From contig NZ_FOHX01000006.1 in the NCBI RefSeq assembly GCF_900111685.1, positions 310,001-374,000 on the forward strand: DNA of 64,000 nt, written 5' to 3'. This document shows, piece after piece, positions 53,557 through 62,132 of the stretch. The notes beneath the pieces are model-generated. The model did no database searches. It saw only the letters and a program-made list of their open reading frames with translations, and had not been told where the DNA came from. This DNA is from Nonomuraea wenchangensis. Its GTDB lineage: Bacteria; Actinomycetota; Actinomycetes; Streptosporangiales; Streptosporangiaceae. The translations under genes were made by a program, and so were the position numbers. Within the stretch, counting starts at the first letter, position 1; the number at the start of each line of letters is the position of its first letter.

Positions 53557-54330
53557 TCAGACCTTGTTGGGGAGGGCGCCGCCGTAGCGGCGGTCGCGTT
53601 TGGCGTAGATCTCGCACGCCTCCCACAGGTCGCGCCGGTCGAAGTCGGGCCAGAGCCGGTCGAGGAAGACCATCTCGGCGTAGGCCGACTGCCACAGCAG
53701 GAAGTTCGAGAAGCGCTGCTCGCCCGACGAACGCAGGAACAGGTCGACCTCGGGGATCTCCGGCTCGTCGAGGTAGCGGGCGAAGACCTTCTCGTCCACC
53801 TTGCTGGGTTTGACGCGGCCGGCCGCGATGTCCTGGGCCAATTTCAGCGCGGCCTCGACGATTTCGGCCTGCCCGCCGTAATTGACGCAGAACTGCAATG
53901 TGAGCTTGCGGTTGTCGACCGTCATCTCCTCGGCGGTCTGCAGCTCGGAGATCACGCTCTTCCAGAGCCGGCCCGGCCGGCCCGCCCAGCGCACGCGTAC
54001 GCCCATGGCGTTGAGCTCGTCGCGCCGCCGCCTGATCACGTCGCGGTTGAAGCCCATGAGGAAGCGGACCTCGTCGGGCGAGCGCTTCCAGTTCTCGGTG
54101 GAGAAGGCGTAGGCGCTGAGGTAGGGGATGCCCAGCTCCAGCGCGCCCTCGATGACGTCGAACAGGGAGGATTCGCCCGCCTTGTGCCCCTCGGTGCGCG
54201 GCAGGCCGCGCATCTTGGCCCAGCGGCCGTTGCCGTCCATGACGATGGCCACGTGCCGGGGCACCAGCTCACGCGGGATCGGCGGCGGCGTCGCGCCGGA
54301 CGGATGAGGGGTCGGAGGACGGACGTTCAC
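53557..54330 (-). CDS. uppS: Polyprenyl (undecaprenyl) diphosphate synthase
   Basis: A protein of 257 aa, starting at GTG 54330 and overlapping the recO stop. The cis-prenyltransferase signatures are complete: HVAIVMDGNGRWAKMRGLPRTEGHKAG, YAFSTENWKRSPDEV, VNYGGQAEIV and DLFLRSSGEQRFSNFLLWQSAYAEMVF. It makes the C50-C55 lipid carrier for peptidoglycan synthesis. Its place beside recO is typical of actinobacteria. Confidence 0.96.
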   Translation of the reverse strand: MNVRPPTPHPSGATPPPIPRELVPRHVAIVMDGNGRWAKMRGLPRTEGHKAGESSLFDVIEGALELGIPYLSAYAFSTENWKRSPDEVRFLMGFNRDVIRRRRDELNAMGVRVRWAGRPGRLWKSVISELQTAEEMTVDNRKLTLQFCVNYGGQAEIVEAALKLAQDIAAGRVKPSKVDEKVFARYLDEPEIPEVDLFLRSSGEQRFSNFLLWQSAYAEMVFLDRLWPDFDRRDLWEACEIYAKRDRRYGGALPNKV

Positions 54331-55061
54331 ACTGGCTCCCTTTCGACGTGTCGGAGAGAGCGTATTCCGTGTTCGAGGTGCCATTGCAGGTATGCGGCGA
54401 CCAGCCCGCTGCATTCGTTGCGGTGGCGCGACTCGGAGGCGTCGGCGGTGGCCCAGTCGCCGCGCAGCAGCGCCGCCATGAGCCCGATCGTCTCCCCGGC
54501 GGGGACGGCCGCCCCGGCCGGGCGGCACGCCCCGCAGACCACGCCGCCGGCGACGATGGCGAACGCCCTGATCGCCGGGGTCCGGCAGCGGGCACACGCA
54601 TCCAGTGCGGGCGCGTAACCGGCGACCGCCAGCGAGCGCAGGAAGTAGGCGTCGAGCACCAGCCGGGGCTCGTGCGTGCGCTCGGCGAGCGTGCGCAACC
54701 CGCCCACGAGCAGCAGGAACTGCCGCAGCGCCGGCTCCTTCTCCCCGTGCGTCAGCCGGTCGGCGGTCTCCAGCATGGCGCTGCCCGCGGTGTAGCGCGG
54801 GTAGTCGGCGGCCAGCGCCTCGCCGTAGGGCCTGAGCGTCTCGGCCTGGGTGACGACGTCGAGCGTACGGCCGGTGTGGAGCTGCAGGTCGACATGGGTG
54901 AACGGCTCCAGCCTGGCCCCGAAGCGCGAGGTGGTCCTGCGCACGCCCTTGGCGACGGCGCGGATCTTGCCGGTGCGCTTGGCCAGGACCGTGACGATGC
55001 GGTCGGCCTCGCCGAGTTTCTGCGTACGCAGAACCACGCCTTCGTCACGATAGAGACTCAC
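54327..55061 (-). CDS. recO: DNA repair protein RecO
   Basis: A protein of 244 aa. The N-terminal OB-fold begins MSLYRDEGVVLRTQKLGEADRIVTVLAKRTGKIRAVAKGVRR. The zinc-binding site uses CARC (ACARCRTP) and CGAC (GGVVCGACRPAG). It loads RecA with RecR in recombinational repair. The promoter should lie in 55062-55212, shared with the divergent phosphatidyltransferase gene. Confidence 0.96.
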   Translation of the reverse strand: MSLYRDEGVVLRTQKLGEADRIVTVLAKRTGKIRAVAKGVRRTTSRFGARLEPFTHVDLQLHTGRTLDVVTQAETLRPYGEALAADYPRYTAGSAMLETADRLTHGEKEPALRQFLLLVGGLRTLAERTHEPRLVLDAYFLRSLAVAGYAPALDACARCRTPAIRAFAIVAGGVVCGACRPAGAAVPAGETIGLMAALLRGDWATADASESRHRNECSGLVAAYLQWHLEHGIRSLRHVEREPV

Positions 55062-55212
55062 TCCGACATCTTACGGCCGCCCTGTGTGCCGAAGGGTCCA
55101 GCGTTACGGGCATGCTCGGATGACGCGACTTTGCGTGACTCTCACTAGACTTTGACGCCTGTCCCCGCATTACCCGTTGTTCAACCCCCCGCTACCGCCT
55201 CGAAAGGGAGTC

Positions 55213-56745
55213 ATGACCCGCGTGGTCCTGCTGGGCGCCTCGCCCGGCCCCGACACCTCTCCGACCGGCCTGAGGCTGGCCGCGCTGCCCGGCAATCCCA
55301 CCGTGGCCGAGCGGCTGCGTGGCCAGTTGGCTTCTTATGACCCGCGGCCCGCCACCATCGCCGGCGGCGACGTGGCCGCCGCCCTGCGCGCGCTCGCCGA
55401 GGTCGCCGAGTCGGCGACGGAGAGCCTGCTCATCATCCCCGAGAACTCGGTCATCCACGACGAGCTGATCTACCAGATCACCAAGACCAAGCGCGGTGCG
55501 CTGGCGCTCGTCGCCAAGGAGCCGAGACCGGACAGCACGGACGAGGAGGCTCCGGAGGACCTCGCCGAGGCCGAGTCCGAGCTCGTCCCCATCGACGAGG
55601 CCGACCCCGAGATCGGCCTCCACCGGCTGGAGGGGCTGCCGGTCCGCGCCCGCGTCGGCAAGTCACGGGTGGTCTCGGTCGGCACCGCGACCCACGCCGT
55701 GACCCGGCCCAACGCCGTGCTGCTCGGCCCGCTGCACGTCAGCGTGCGCAACGCTCCGGTGCTCGCGGAGACCTGCCGCGACCTCGCCGCCCTGGCCCAC
55801 ACCTTCGGCCCCGACGACGACCTGGTGCAGCTCGTCGTGTTCGGCCTGGTGCGCAACGGCGTGTCGGTCGGCATCAGGGGCCGCCGCGACCTCTTCTACC
55901 GCCGGGTCACCACCCAGGAGGAGGTCAACGAGGCCGGCCCCGAGATGGCCGCCATGGACGAGGACCGCGCCCGGCTCAACAACGCGGTCAAGGGCGCCGA
56001 CGGCTTCTTCACCACCTACTTCGTCTCCACCTACTCCCGCTTCATCGCCCGCTGGGCGGCCCGGCGGGGGCTGACGCCCAACCAGGTCACGCTGATCTCG
56101 ATCGCGCTGGGCGTGGCCGCGGCCGCCTGCTTCGCGACGGGCGACCGGCCGTGGATGGTGCTGGGCGGCGTGCTGATCTACTTCGCGTTCGTCTTCGACT
56201 GCGTCGACGGCCAGGTAGCCCGGTACGCCCGCAAGTTCGGCGTCCTCGGCGCCTGGCTGGACGCCACGTTCGACCGGTTCAAGGAATACGTGGTCTTCGC
56301 CGGCCTCGCCCTCGGCTATGTGATCGCGGGCAACGGCGAGGACATCTGGATCCTCGCGCTGGCCGCGCTGGGCCTGCAGTCCGTACGCCACCTGCTCGAC
56401 TTCTCCTTCGGCGCGGCCAACCGCCGCAAGCCGCCCGCCAAGCTGCCCACGCTGGCGCTCGACGCCCCCGACGACCGCGAGCTGCGGGCCGCGCTGACGC
56501 GCCGCCGGGAAGAGCGCAGCCATGGCCTGCGGGGCGTGCTCAAGATGTGGACCAGGGCCGGCAGGTTCCGGGCCGTCCACTGGGCGCGCAAGATGATCGT
56601 GTTCCCCATCGGTGAGCGGTTCGCGGCCATCGCGATCACCGCCGCCCTCTTCGACGCCCGGATCACCTTCCTGACGCTGGTGATCTGGGGCTCCGTCGCC
56701 GCCGCCTACTCCCTCACCGGACGCCTCATGAGGTCGCTCGTATGA
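55213..56745 (+). CDS. CDP-alcohol phosphatidyltransferase with an N-terminal extra domain
   Basis: A protein of 510 aa; ATG 55213 follows AAAGGGAG. Residues ~1-230 are a soluble alpha/beta domain with no clear nucleotidyltransferase signature. From ~255 comes the membrane enzyme part; the family motif D-x2-DG-x2-AR-x8-12-G-x3-D-x3-D runs from DCVDGQVAR near 328 to GAWLDATFD. It transfers a phosphoalcohol from CDP-alcohol to an acceptor in the membrane; the alcohol is unknown. It is coupled to the next gene, whose family is often fused to such enzymes. Confidence 0.88.
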   Translation: MTRVVLLGASPGPDTSPTGLRLAALPGNPTVAERLRGQLASYDPRPATIAGGDVAAALRALAEVAESATESLLIIPENSVIHDELIYQITKTKRGALALVAKEPRPDSTDEEAPEDLAEAESELVPIDEADPEIGLHRLEGLPVRARVGKSRVVSVGTATHAVTRPNAVLLGPLHVSVRNAPVLAETCRDLAALAHTFGPDDDLVQLVVFGLVRNGVSVGIRGRRDLFYRRVTTQEEVNEAGPEMAAMDEDRARLNNAVKGADGFFTTYFVSTYSRFIARWAARRGLTPNQVTLISIALGVAAAACFATGDRPWMVLGGVLIYFAFVFDCVDGQVARYARKFGVLGAWLDATFDRFKEYVVFAGLALGYVIAGNGEDIWILALAALGLQSVRHLLDFSFGAANRRKPPAKLPTLALDAPDDRELRAALTRRREERSHGLRGVLKMWTRAGRFRAVHWARKMIVFPIGERFAAIAITAALFDARITFLTLVIWGSVAAAYSLTGRLMRSLV

Positions 56746-57461
56746 TCACCCAACCGCAGGCCATGGCCACCCCCACGCCGGACCCCGACGAGGAGCGCCG
56801 GCGCATTCAGACCGCCCGCCTGCTCGCCTACCGCGACGACGGCCCGCTCGTCCAGGCGCTGGCGCCCCGGCTGGGGCGGGGCCTGCCGCCCGTGCCGGCC
56901 GCGCTCGTCGCGCTGCTCGCCGTGGCCGGTGTCACGGTCGCCGGGCTGCCGGAGTCCGGCCCCATGCTGCTCGTGCCCGTCGCGATCGCCCTGCTGCTCA
57001 TCCTGCCGACGGCGCCGCGTGACCACCTGGGCCGCCTCGACTGGCTGACGCCGCCGCTGCTGCGCGGCACCGAGTTCCTGGCCACGATCGCGATCGGCCT
57101 GGCCGCCGACGCGCCGAAGTGGCTGCTGTTCGTGCTGGTGTACGTGGTGGGCTACCACACCTACGACACCGTCTACCGGACGCGGCAGAGCATCTGGCCG
57201 CCCGCCTGGGTGTTCCGGGCGGGCCTCGGCTGGGAGCTGCGGCTGCTCATCATCGGCGTGGGCGCGGCGGCCGGTCTCGTGACGCCCGTGCTGGCGGTGC
57301 TGACGGCTTACCTGTTCGTGCTGTTCGCGGTGGAGAGCGTGACGAGCTGGGTGCGTCTCGACAAAGCGAGCGCGCAGGCCGGGGCCGACGCCGAGCAGGA
57401 CTTGGAGGCGTCCCCCGAGGAGGCCATGGAGCAGGCCACCGGCGAGGCCGAGAAGGCCTGA
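56742..57461 (+). CDS. DUF5941-like membrane protein
   Basis: A protein of 239 aa with four or five hydrophobic helices and an acidic Ala/Glu-rich tail. ATG 56742 overlaps the phosphatidyltransferase stop. The segment LLFVLVYVVGYHTYDTVYRTRQSIWPPAWVFRAGLGWELRLL is the recognisable conserved core of the DUF5941 group (named from memory). Probably a partner of the lipid enzyme before it. Confidence 0.8.
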   Translation: MITQPQAMATPTPDPDEERRRIQTARLLAYRDDGPLVQALAPRLGRGLPPVPAALVALLAVAGVTVAGLPESGPMLLVPVAIALLLILPTAPRDHLGRLDWLTPPLLRGTEFLATIAIGLAADAPKWLLFVLVYVVGYHTYDTVYRTRQSIWPPAWVFRAGLGWELRLLIIGVGAAAGLVTPVLAVLTAYLFVLFAVESVTSWVRLDKASAQAGADAEQDLEASPEEAMEQATGEAEKA

Positions 57462-57475
57462 GCCCTGTTGTCGTT

Positions 57476-57514
57476 CGGACGGCGCCGGCCCGTGGGGCCG
57501 GCGCCGTCCGTTTT
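57476..57514 (+). terminator. Strong intrinsic terminator
   Basis: Perfect 16-bp arms (57476-57491 and 57495-57510) with loop GTG, followed by TTTT. It ends the phosphatidyltransferase/DUF5941 operon. Confidence 0.92.
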
Positions 57515-57617
57515 GTCCGGGTACGCGGTACATAGTCGGTGACCTCCCGCCACTTCGGGCGCCCGCCGTCTACTCTGAAGGCAGGGCACAACTCGCCGGA
57601 GCCAGGAGACGACGCTG

Positions 57618-58550
57618 ATGGCGTTCTTGTCGCGGCTGTTCAAGCGGGACGCGCGGACGCTCACGCGCGACGGCCCGCCGGCCGAGCGGGAGGAGGCGCG
57701 GCGGCAGGGCGTGCGGGACGCGCGCCTGCACCCGCTGAGCGAGTTCACCGACCCGGAGTTCCAGCCCGCGTACGTGACGGGCGTCCGCGCCCTGGCGCGC
57801 GAGCAGGTCGCCGAGATCGACCGGCGGCTCGCCACGGTCCGTACCGCGCTCCTGGAGCAGGCCGTGGAGGCGCGCGAGCGGATCATGGGCGAGCTGGGGC
57901 ACGGCGGCACCCGGCCGGAGCCGCACCCGCCGGTGGAGCGCCGTACGGCGGAGGGTTTCATCACGCTGGAGGAGGCGCGGGCCCGGCGGGCCGAGGCCCG
58001 GCGGCGGCAGGCGGCCGAGGAGGCCCACGTCCGCGCGCAGCGGGAGCGGGCCCGCGTCGAGCGGCTCCAGCAGGAGTGGGAGAGCGCGCTCATGGACCGC
58101 GAGCACCAGGTGGAGGCGGTCCACGCCCGGACCGAGCAGCTCATCGCGGCTTACAAGGCGGGCGTGCTGGAGGCGCACCCGCGCAAGGAGGAGATCCCTT
58201 CCCTGTGGAAGGGCGAGGTCATCGCGGCGGAGCCGGCCGGCGGGACGGCGCTCGGGGCCTCAGGGCGGGAGGAGATCGGGCGCATCCGGCGCGAGGTCGA
58301 GGAGCGCATCGAGGAGTGGCACGCCGAGGTCCTGCCACGCGAGCTCCCCGCCGAACTGCCCGCCGGGTTGCCCGCCGAGCCGCACCTCGGGCTGCCCGCC
58401 GAGTTAGCCGCCGAGCCGCACGCCGAGTTGCCCGCCGAGCCGAACGCCGGGTTGCCAGCCCAGCTGCCTGAGGAGCCGCACGCCGGGACGCCCCGCCCGG
58501 AGCTCTCCTCCACCCCCAACGGCCTGCATCGCGGCCGGGAGGGCGGGTGA
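57618..58550 (+). CDS. Coiled-coil protein with Pro-Ala-Glu repeats
   Basis: A protein of 310 aa; ATG 57618 follows CCAGGAG. Residues ~1-55 are basic then acidic; ~55-200 form long charged coiled-coil helices rich in Arg/Glu/Ala; ~235-295 hold about eight copies of a short LPAE/LPAEP(H/N)-type repeat. No membrane helix or signal is seen. The family is not recognised. It is coupled to the following lipoprotein gene, suggesting a joint role at the envelope. Confidence 0.75.
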   Translation: MAFLSRLFKRDARTLTRDGPPAEREEARRQGVRDARLHPLSEFTDPEFQPAYVTGVRALAREQVAEIDRRLATVRTALLEQAVEARERIMGELGHGGTRPEPHPPVERRTAEGFITLEEARARRAEARRRQAAEEAHVRAQRERARVERLQQEWESALMDREHQVEAVHARTEQLIAAYKAGVLEAHPRKEEIPSLWKGEVIAAEPAGGTALGASGREEIGRIRREVEERIEEWHAEVLPRELPAELPAGLPAEPHLGLPAELAAEPHAELPAEPNAGLPAQLPEEPHAGTPRPELSSTPNGLHRGREGG

Positions 58551-59260
58551 GGCGGGCCGGGCGCGGGATGCTGGCGGCGGCGCTGCTGGTGACCGCCGCC
58601 GGGGCGGCCGGCTGCGGGACTGACGCGCGCTCCCTCTGCGGCGTCGTCGTCGACTCGACCACCTACGCCGACCCCGCCACCTCCCGCGCCGACGTCACCT
58701 CCAAGCTCCCCGCCTTCGCCCAGAACTGCGACTGGATGGCCTTCGCCGCCGTCACCGGCAGCTCGGAGAGCAGCACCTGCCGCCAGGACCCCTTACCCAT
58801 CGCCGCCACCCGCGCCGAGAACCCCAACGAGAACCCGGTGGTCGAGGACCGTGTACGGGCGCACCGGGTCCAGCAGGCGCTGCCGAGGGCGATGCGGCTC
58901 TTCGACTGCCCCACGGAGGGAGAGGGCTCGGACGTGCTGGGCGCCCTGCGTTACGCCGTCAAGCAGCTCGCCGCCCAGCGCCGTCCCGACCTGCCGCACG
59001 AGCTCGTCGTCTTCAGCGACCTGATCAACAACCGCGGCGACCTCGACATCGGCAGGCTCGACCTGAGCGAGGCGGCGCGCAAGCGGAAGATCGACGAGCT
59101 GCGGGCCGCCCACCTCCTGCCCGACCTGAGCGGCTACGCGGTGACCGTCCACGGCTTCCTGCGCAGGAAGACGTCGAGCCCGGACCGGTTCCCGCTGCTG
59201 GAGTCGTTCTGGCGGGAGGCGTTCGAGGCGGCCGGCGCGACCACCGCGGACCTCCTGTAG
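58547..59260 (+). CDS. Uncharacterised exported protein, probable lipoprotein
   Basis: A protein of 237 aa starting at GTG 58547, overlapping the previous stop. The signal peptide ends in a lipobox-like TAAGAAGC (Cys23). The segment GSDVLGALRYAVKQLAAQR followed by HELVVFSDLINNRGDLDI resembles the later half of a vWA-like fold, but the first MIDAS motif is not evident. Even numbers of Cys in the mature part suggest disulfides. Function is unknown. Confidence 0.75.
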   Translation: MRRAGRGMLAAALLVTAAGAAGCGTDARSLCGVVVDSTTYADPATSRADVTSKLPAFAQNCDWMAFAAVTGSSESSTCRQDPLPIAATRAENPNENPVVEDRVRAHRVQQALPRAMRLFDCPTEGEGSDVLGALRYAVKQLAAQRRPDLPHELVVFSDLINNRGDLDIGRLDLSEAARKRKIDELRAAHLLPDLSGYAVTVHGFLRRKTSSPDRFPLLESFWREAFEAAGATTADLL

Positions 59261-59262
59261 CG

Positions 59263-59332
59263 GAGAGCGCTCTCACCGCCTCCTTGACGGGAAGTGAGCC
59301 GTGTGCTCAGATCATCTGAGAGAGCGCTCTCT
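59263..59332 (+). promoter_or_regulatory. GH16 promoter between two LacI-type operators
   Basis: The palindromes GAGAGCGCTCTC (59263-59274) and AGAGAGCGCTCTCT (59319-59332) flank a -35 TTGACG (59284-59289) and -10 TCAGAT (59307-59312), 17 bp apart. The central AGCGCT is typical of LacI/CebR-like sites in actinomycetes. The two centres are 57 bp apart, allowing looping. Confidence 0.82.
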
Positions 59333-59374
59333 GACGTACTCCGCCTCCCCGCACCCCCCTAGGAGAGACGCGTC

Positions 59375-60787
59375 ATGACAACCACAACAAGCAGGCCCAG
59401 GCGCCGCCTGGCGCCCGTGGCCACGGTGCTCACCGCGCTGGTCGCGCTCACCGGCCTCCTGGTCAACGCCGCGGTCAGCGCCTCCGCCGCCGTGCCGGCC
59501 ACCCCATCGGGCTGGTCGCTCGTCTGGGCCGACGACTTCAACGGCTCCGCGGGCACCTTGCCCTCCTCCAACGACTGGATCATCGACACCGGCCACGCCT
59601 ACCCCGGCGGCCCGGGCAACTGGGGCACCGGCGAGATCCAGAACTACACCTCCAGCACCTCCAACCTCAGCCTCGACGGCTCGGGCAACCTGCGCATCAC
59701 ACCCCTCCGCAGCAGCTCGGGCGAGTGGACCTCCGGCCGCATCGAGACCCGGCGCGCCGACTTCAAGCCCGCCGACGGCCGGGTCCTGCGCATCGAGGCC
59801 CGCCTCCAGATGCCGAACGTCACCGGCGACGCCGCCCTCGGCTACTGGCCGGCGTTCTGGGCGCTCGGCGCGCCCTACCGGGGCAACTACTGGAACTGGC
59901 CGGCCATCGGCGAGTTCGACATCATGGAGAACGTCAACGGCATCAACTCCGTCTGGGGCGTCCTGCACTGCGGCGTCAACCCGGGCGGGCCGTGCAACGA
60001 GACCACCGGCCTCGGCGCCAGCCGCGCCTGCCCCGGCTCGACCTGCCAGTCGGCCTTCCACACCTACCGCTTCGAGTGGGACCGCAGCGTGAGCCCCAAC
60101 CAGCTCCGCTGGTACGTCGACGGCCAGCAGTTCCACGGCGTCAACCAGTCCCAGTTCGACGCCACGACCTGGGCCAACATGACCGGCCACGCCGGCTACT
60201 TCCTGCTGCTGAACGTGGCGATGGGCGGCGCGTTCCCGAACGCGCTCGGCGGGCAGACCCCGACCGCGGCGACCGTGTCGGGCCGTCCCATGGTCGTGGA
60301 CTACGTGGCCGTCTGGCAGAGCGGCGCCGGCAGCACGCCGACCCCGACCATCACCCCGACCTCGCCGGGCGGCGTGGACGCCCGCTCCACCATCCAGGCC
60401 GAGCGCTACCAGGCCCAGTCCGGCACGATCGTCGAGACCACCACCGACAGCGGCGGCGGCCAGAACGTCGGCGCGATCTCCAACGGCGACTGGCTCCGCT
60501 ACGACGGCGTGAACTTCGGCTCCACCGCGGCCACCCAGTTCAAGGCCAGGGTGGCGTCGGGCGCGGCGGCCGGCGTCAGCGGCCTGGTGCAGGTGCGCCT
60601 CGACAGCCCGACGGCCACGCCGATCGGCGACTTCGCGCTCGCGAACACCGGCGGCTGGCAGAGCTGGCGCACCATCCCGGCCAACATCTCCGGGGTGACC
60701 GGCACCCACACGGTCTACCTGACCTTCAGCAGCGGCCAGCCCGCCGACTTCGTCAACGTCAACTGGTTCACCTTCTCCACCTCCTGA
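59375..60787 (+). CDS. Secreted GH16 beta-glucanase with C-terminal CBM6
   Basis: A protein of 470 aa; ATG 59375 follows AGGAGAG. A Sec signal with a twin-Arg-like start (RPRRRLAP) is cleaved near residue 38. The GH16 domain (~40-310) has the catalytic motif GEFDIMENV (nucleophile and acid glutamates) and YWPAFWALG. A Thr/Pro linker leads to a CBM6-type module (~328-470: IQAERYQAQSGTIVE, GDWLRYDGVNFGS, VNVNWFTF). Most likely an extracellular beta-1,3-glucanase (laminarinase type). Regulated by the LacI-type operators upstream; a truncated lacI gene sits 2.3 kb downstream. Confidence 0.92.
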   Translation: MTTTTSRPRRRLAPVATVLTALVALTGLLVNAAVSASAAVPATPSGWSLVWADDFNGSAGTLPSSNDWIIDTGHAYPGGPGNWGTGEIQNYTSSTSNLSLDGSGNLRITPLRSSSGEWTSGRIETRRADFKPADGRVLRIEARLQMPNVTGDAALGYWPAFWALGAPYRGNYWNWPAIGEFDIMENVNGINSVWGVLHCGVNPGGPCNETTGLGASRACPGSTCQSAFHTYRFEWDRSVSPNQLRWYVDGQQFHGVNQSQFDATTWANMTGHAGYFLLLNVAMGGAFPNALGGQTPTAATVSGRPMVVDYVAVWQSGAGSTPTPTITPTSPGGVDARSTIQAERYQAQSGTIVETTTDSGGGQNVGAISNGDWLRYDGVNFGSTAATQFKARVASGAAAGVSGLVQVRLDSPTATPIGDFALANTGGWQSWRTIPANISGVTGTHTVYLTFSSGQPADFVNVNWFTFSTS

Positions 60788-60793
60788 CCGGAC

Positions 60794-60829
60794 GCCGCGC
60801 CCGCGCAGGGGGGCCCGCGCGGGCGCGGC
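60794..60829 (+). terminator. Terminator after GH16 gene
   Basis: Perfect 13-bp arms (60794-60806 and 60817-60829) with a 10-base loop, seven bases after the stop codon. Confidence 0.85.
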
Positions 60830-60872
60830 ATCCGTCCGAAAGCGGCATCCGCCCGAAGCGGCATCCGTCCGG
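60825..60872. repeat. Three short tandem repeats after GH16 terminator
   Basis: GCGGCATCCGTCCGAA and near-identical copies start at 60825, 60842 and 60858. The first copy shares the end of the terminator stem. Confidence 0.8.
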
Positions 60873-60886
60873 GAAGGCGGGCGGGA

Positions 60887-62062
60887 TCAGGAGCGGGTGG
60901 TACGGCGATGGTGGACGATGCGCTCGGCCCAGCTCGCCGCCTCCGGGTCCTTCAGCCCCTCCACCACCCCGCCGAGATAGGCGGTGGCGAGGCTGTCGAA
61001 GCCGCTGTCGATCCGGCGCAGCCGCCCGGCCCTGCGCCGCTCGGCGGCCTGCAGGAACTGGGCGATGCTCTCGGCGTAGCCGGTGTCGCGCTGGTACGCC
61101 TCCTGGGCCTCGGCGCAGGCGCGGGCCTCGGCGTCGCGCTTGGCGCGCAGCTCCCGCAGCCGCCGGTCGTTGGGGTTGTGCATCCGGCGGCCGAGGTCGG
61201 CGGCGATGAGCGCGGTCGCGACGAGCAGGGCGAGCAGCAGGACCATCGTGGGGACCAGGCTGACGCCGTCGGAGGTGGCGCCGATGTTCTCGCCGTCCAC
61301 GACCAGGGGCTTGACCAGGGCGTCGCGGCGCAGCACGGCGACGGCGACGATGAGGCCGAGCCAGACGGCGGCCACGGCGACCAGCAGCCGGCGGCCCTGC
61401 GGCGAGCCGCCGTTCTCCTGCCAGGAACGGAACGCCCTGCCGTACATGTGGGGCGCGACCAGCATGATCAGCGCGGCGCCCGCGGCGAGCAGGGCGGTCA
61501 TCGCCACGCTGTCGCCCCAGCTCAGGATGACCTGGTAGAGGATCGGCACCTCGACGATCACCAGCAGCGACAGCAGCAGGGCGGCGGGCAGCCAGCGGCG
61601 CACGACCGGCCAGCGGCTGCCGGAGAGCGCGATCGAGCTGGGCCGCCCGTCGCCGGGACGGCGGCTGGGCTGCTCCAGCTCGGTGACCCGGCCCTGGCTG
61701 TCGTCCAGGGCCGCGCGCGCCTCGCCGAAGGCGCGCTGCGACTGTGCCAGCCGGATCTTCTGGGCCTCGAACTCGGCCCGCGCCACCTGCAGCTCCTGCT
61801 CGGTGCGCTCGTCGAGCCCGGCCAGCTCCTCCAGCCGCTCGTCCTCCAGCTCGTGGAAGCGGGGGACGCTACCGGTCTGCAGGGTGAGGGTGTCGATCTG
61901 GCCGCCGGCCGCGTGGGCCCGGCCGAGGTCGCGTTCGTCGCGGCGGCGCTGGGCCCAGTCGGGCGGGCGATAGAGCTCGCCGTCGTACGCGACGACGGGG
62001 GTGACCCGGGTGACCTCGCCCGCCTCGAAGGATCGGTCCGGCTTGCGGTGCATGAAGCGCAT
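60887..62062 (-). CDS. Uncharacterised membrane protein with coiled-coil segments
   Basis: A protein of 391 aa. A charged N-terminal part with a coiled coil (~70-130, ELEDERLEELAGLDERTEQELQ) is followed by four hydrophobic helices near 155-175, 183-203, 227-245 and 270-290. A second charged helical part follows (RRLRELRAKRDAEARACAEAQEAYQRD). No family is recognised. Its general build resembles the coiled-coil protein at 57618, and the two may belong to one envelope system. Confidence 0.75.
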   Translation of the reverse strand: MRFMHRKPDRSFEAGEVTRVTPVVAYDGELYRPPDWAQRRRDERDLGRAHAAGGQIDTLTLQTGSVPRFHELEDERLEELAGLDERTEQELQVARAEFEAQKIRLAQSQRAFGEARAALDDSQGRVTELEQPSRRPGDGRPSSIALSGSRWPVVRRWLPAALLLSLLVIVEVPILYQVILSWGDSVAMTALLAAGAALIMLVAPHMYGRAFRSWQENGGSPQGRRLLVAVAAVWLGLIVAVAVLRRDALVKPLVVDGENIGATSDGVSLVPTMVLLLALLVATALIAADLGRRMHNPNDRRLRELRAKRDAEARACAEAQEAYQRDTGYAESIAQFLQAAERRRAGRLRRIDSGFDSLATAYLGGVVEGLKDPEAASWAERIVHHRRTTRS

Positions 62063-62132
62063 GTGCCCTCCCCGCGGGTCCTGCCTCCGATGCTAAGCGG
62101 CGGCGACGGCGCGGAAAGGTGAGGTAAGCGAA

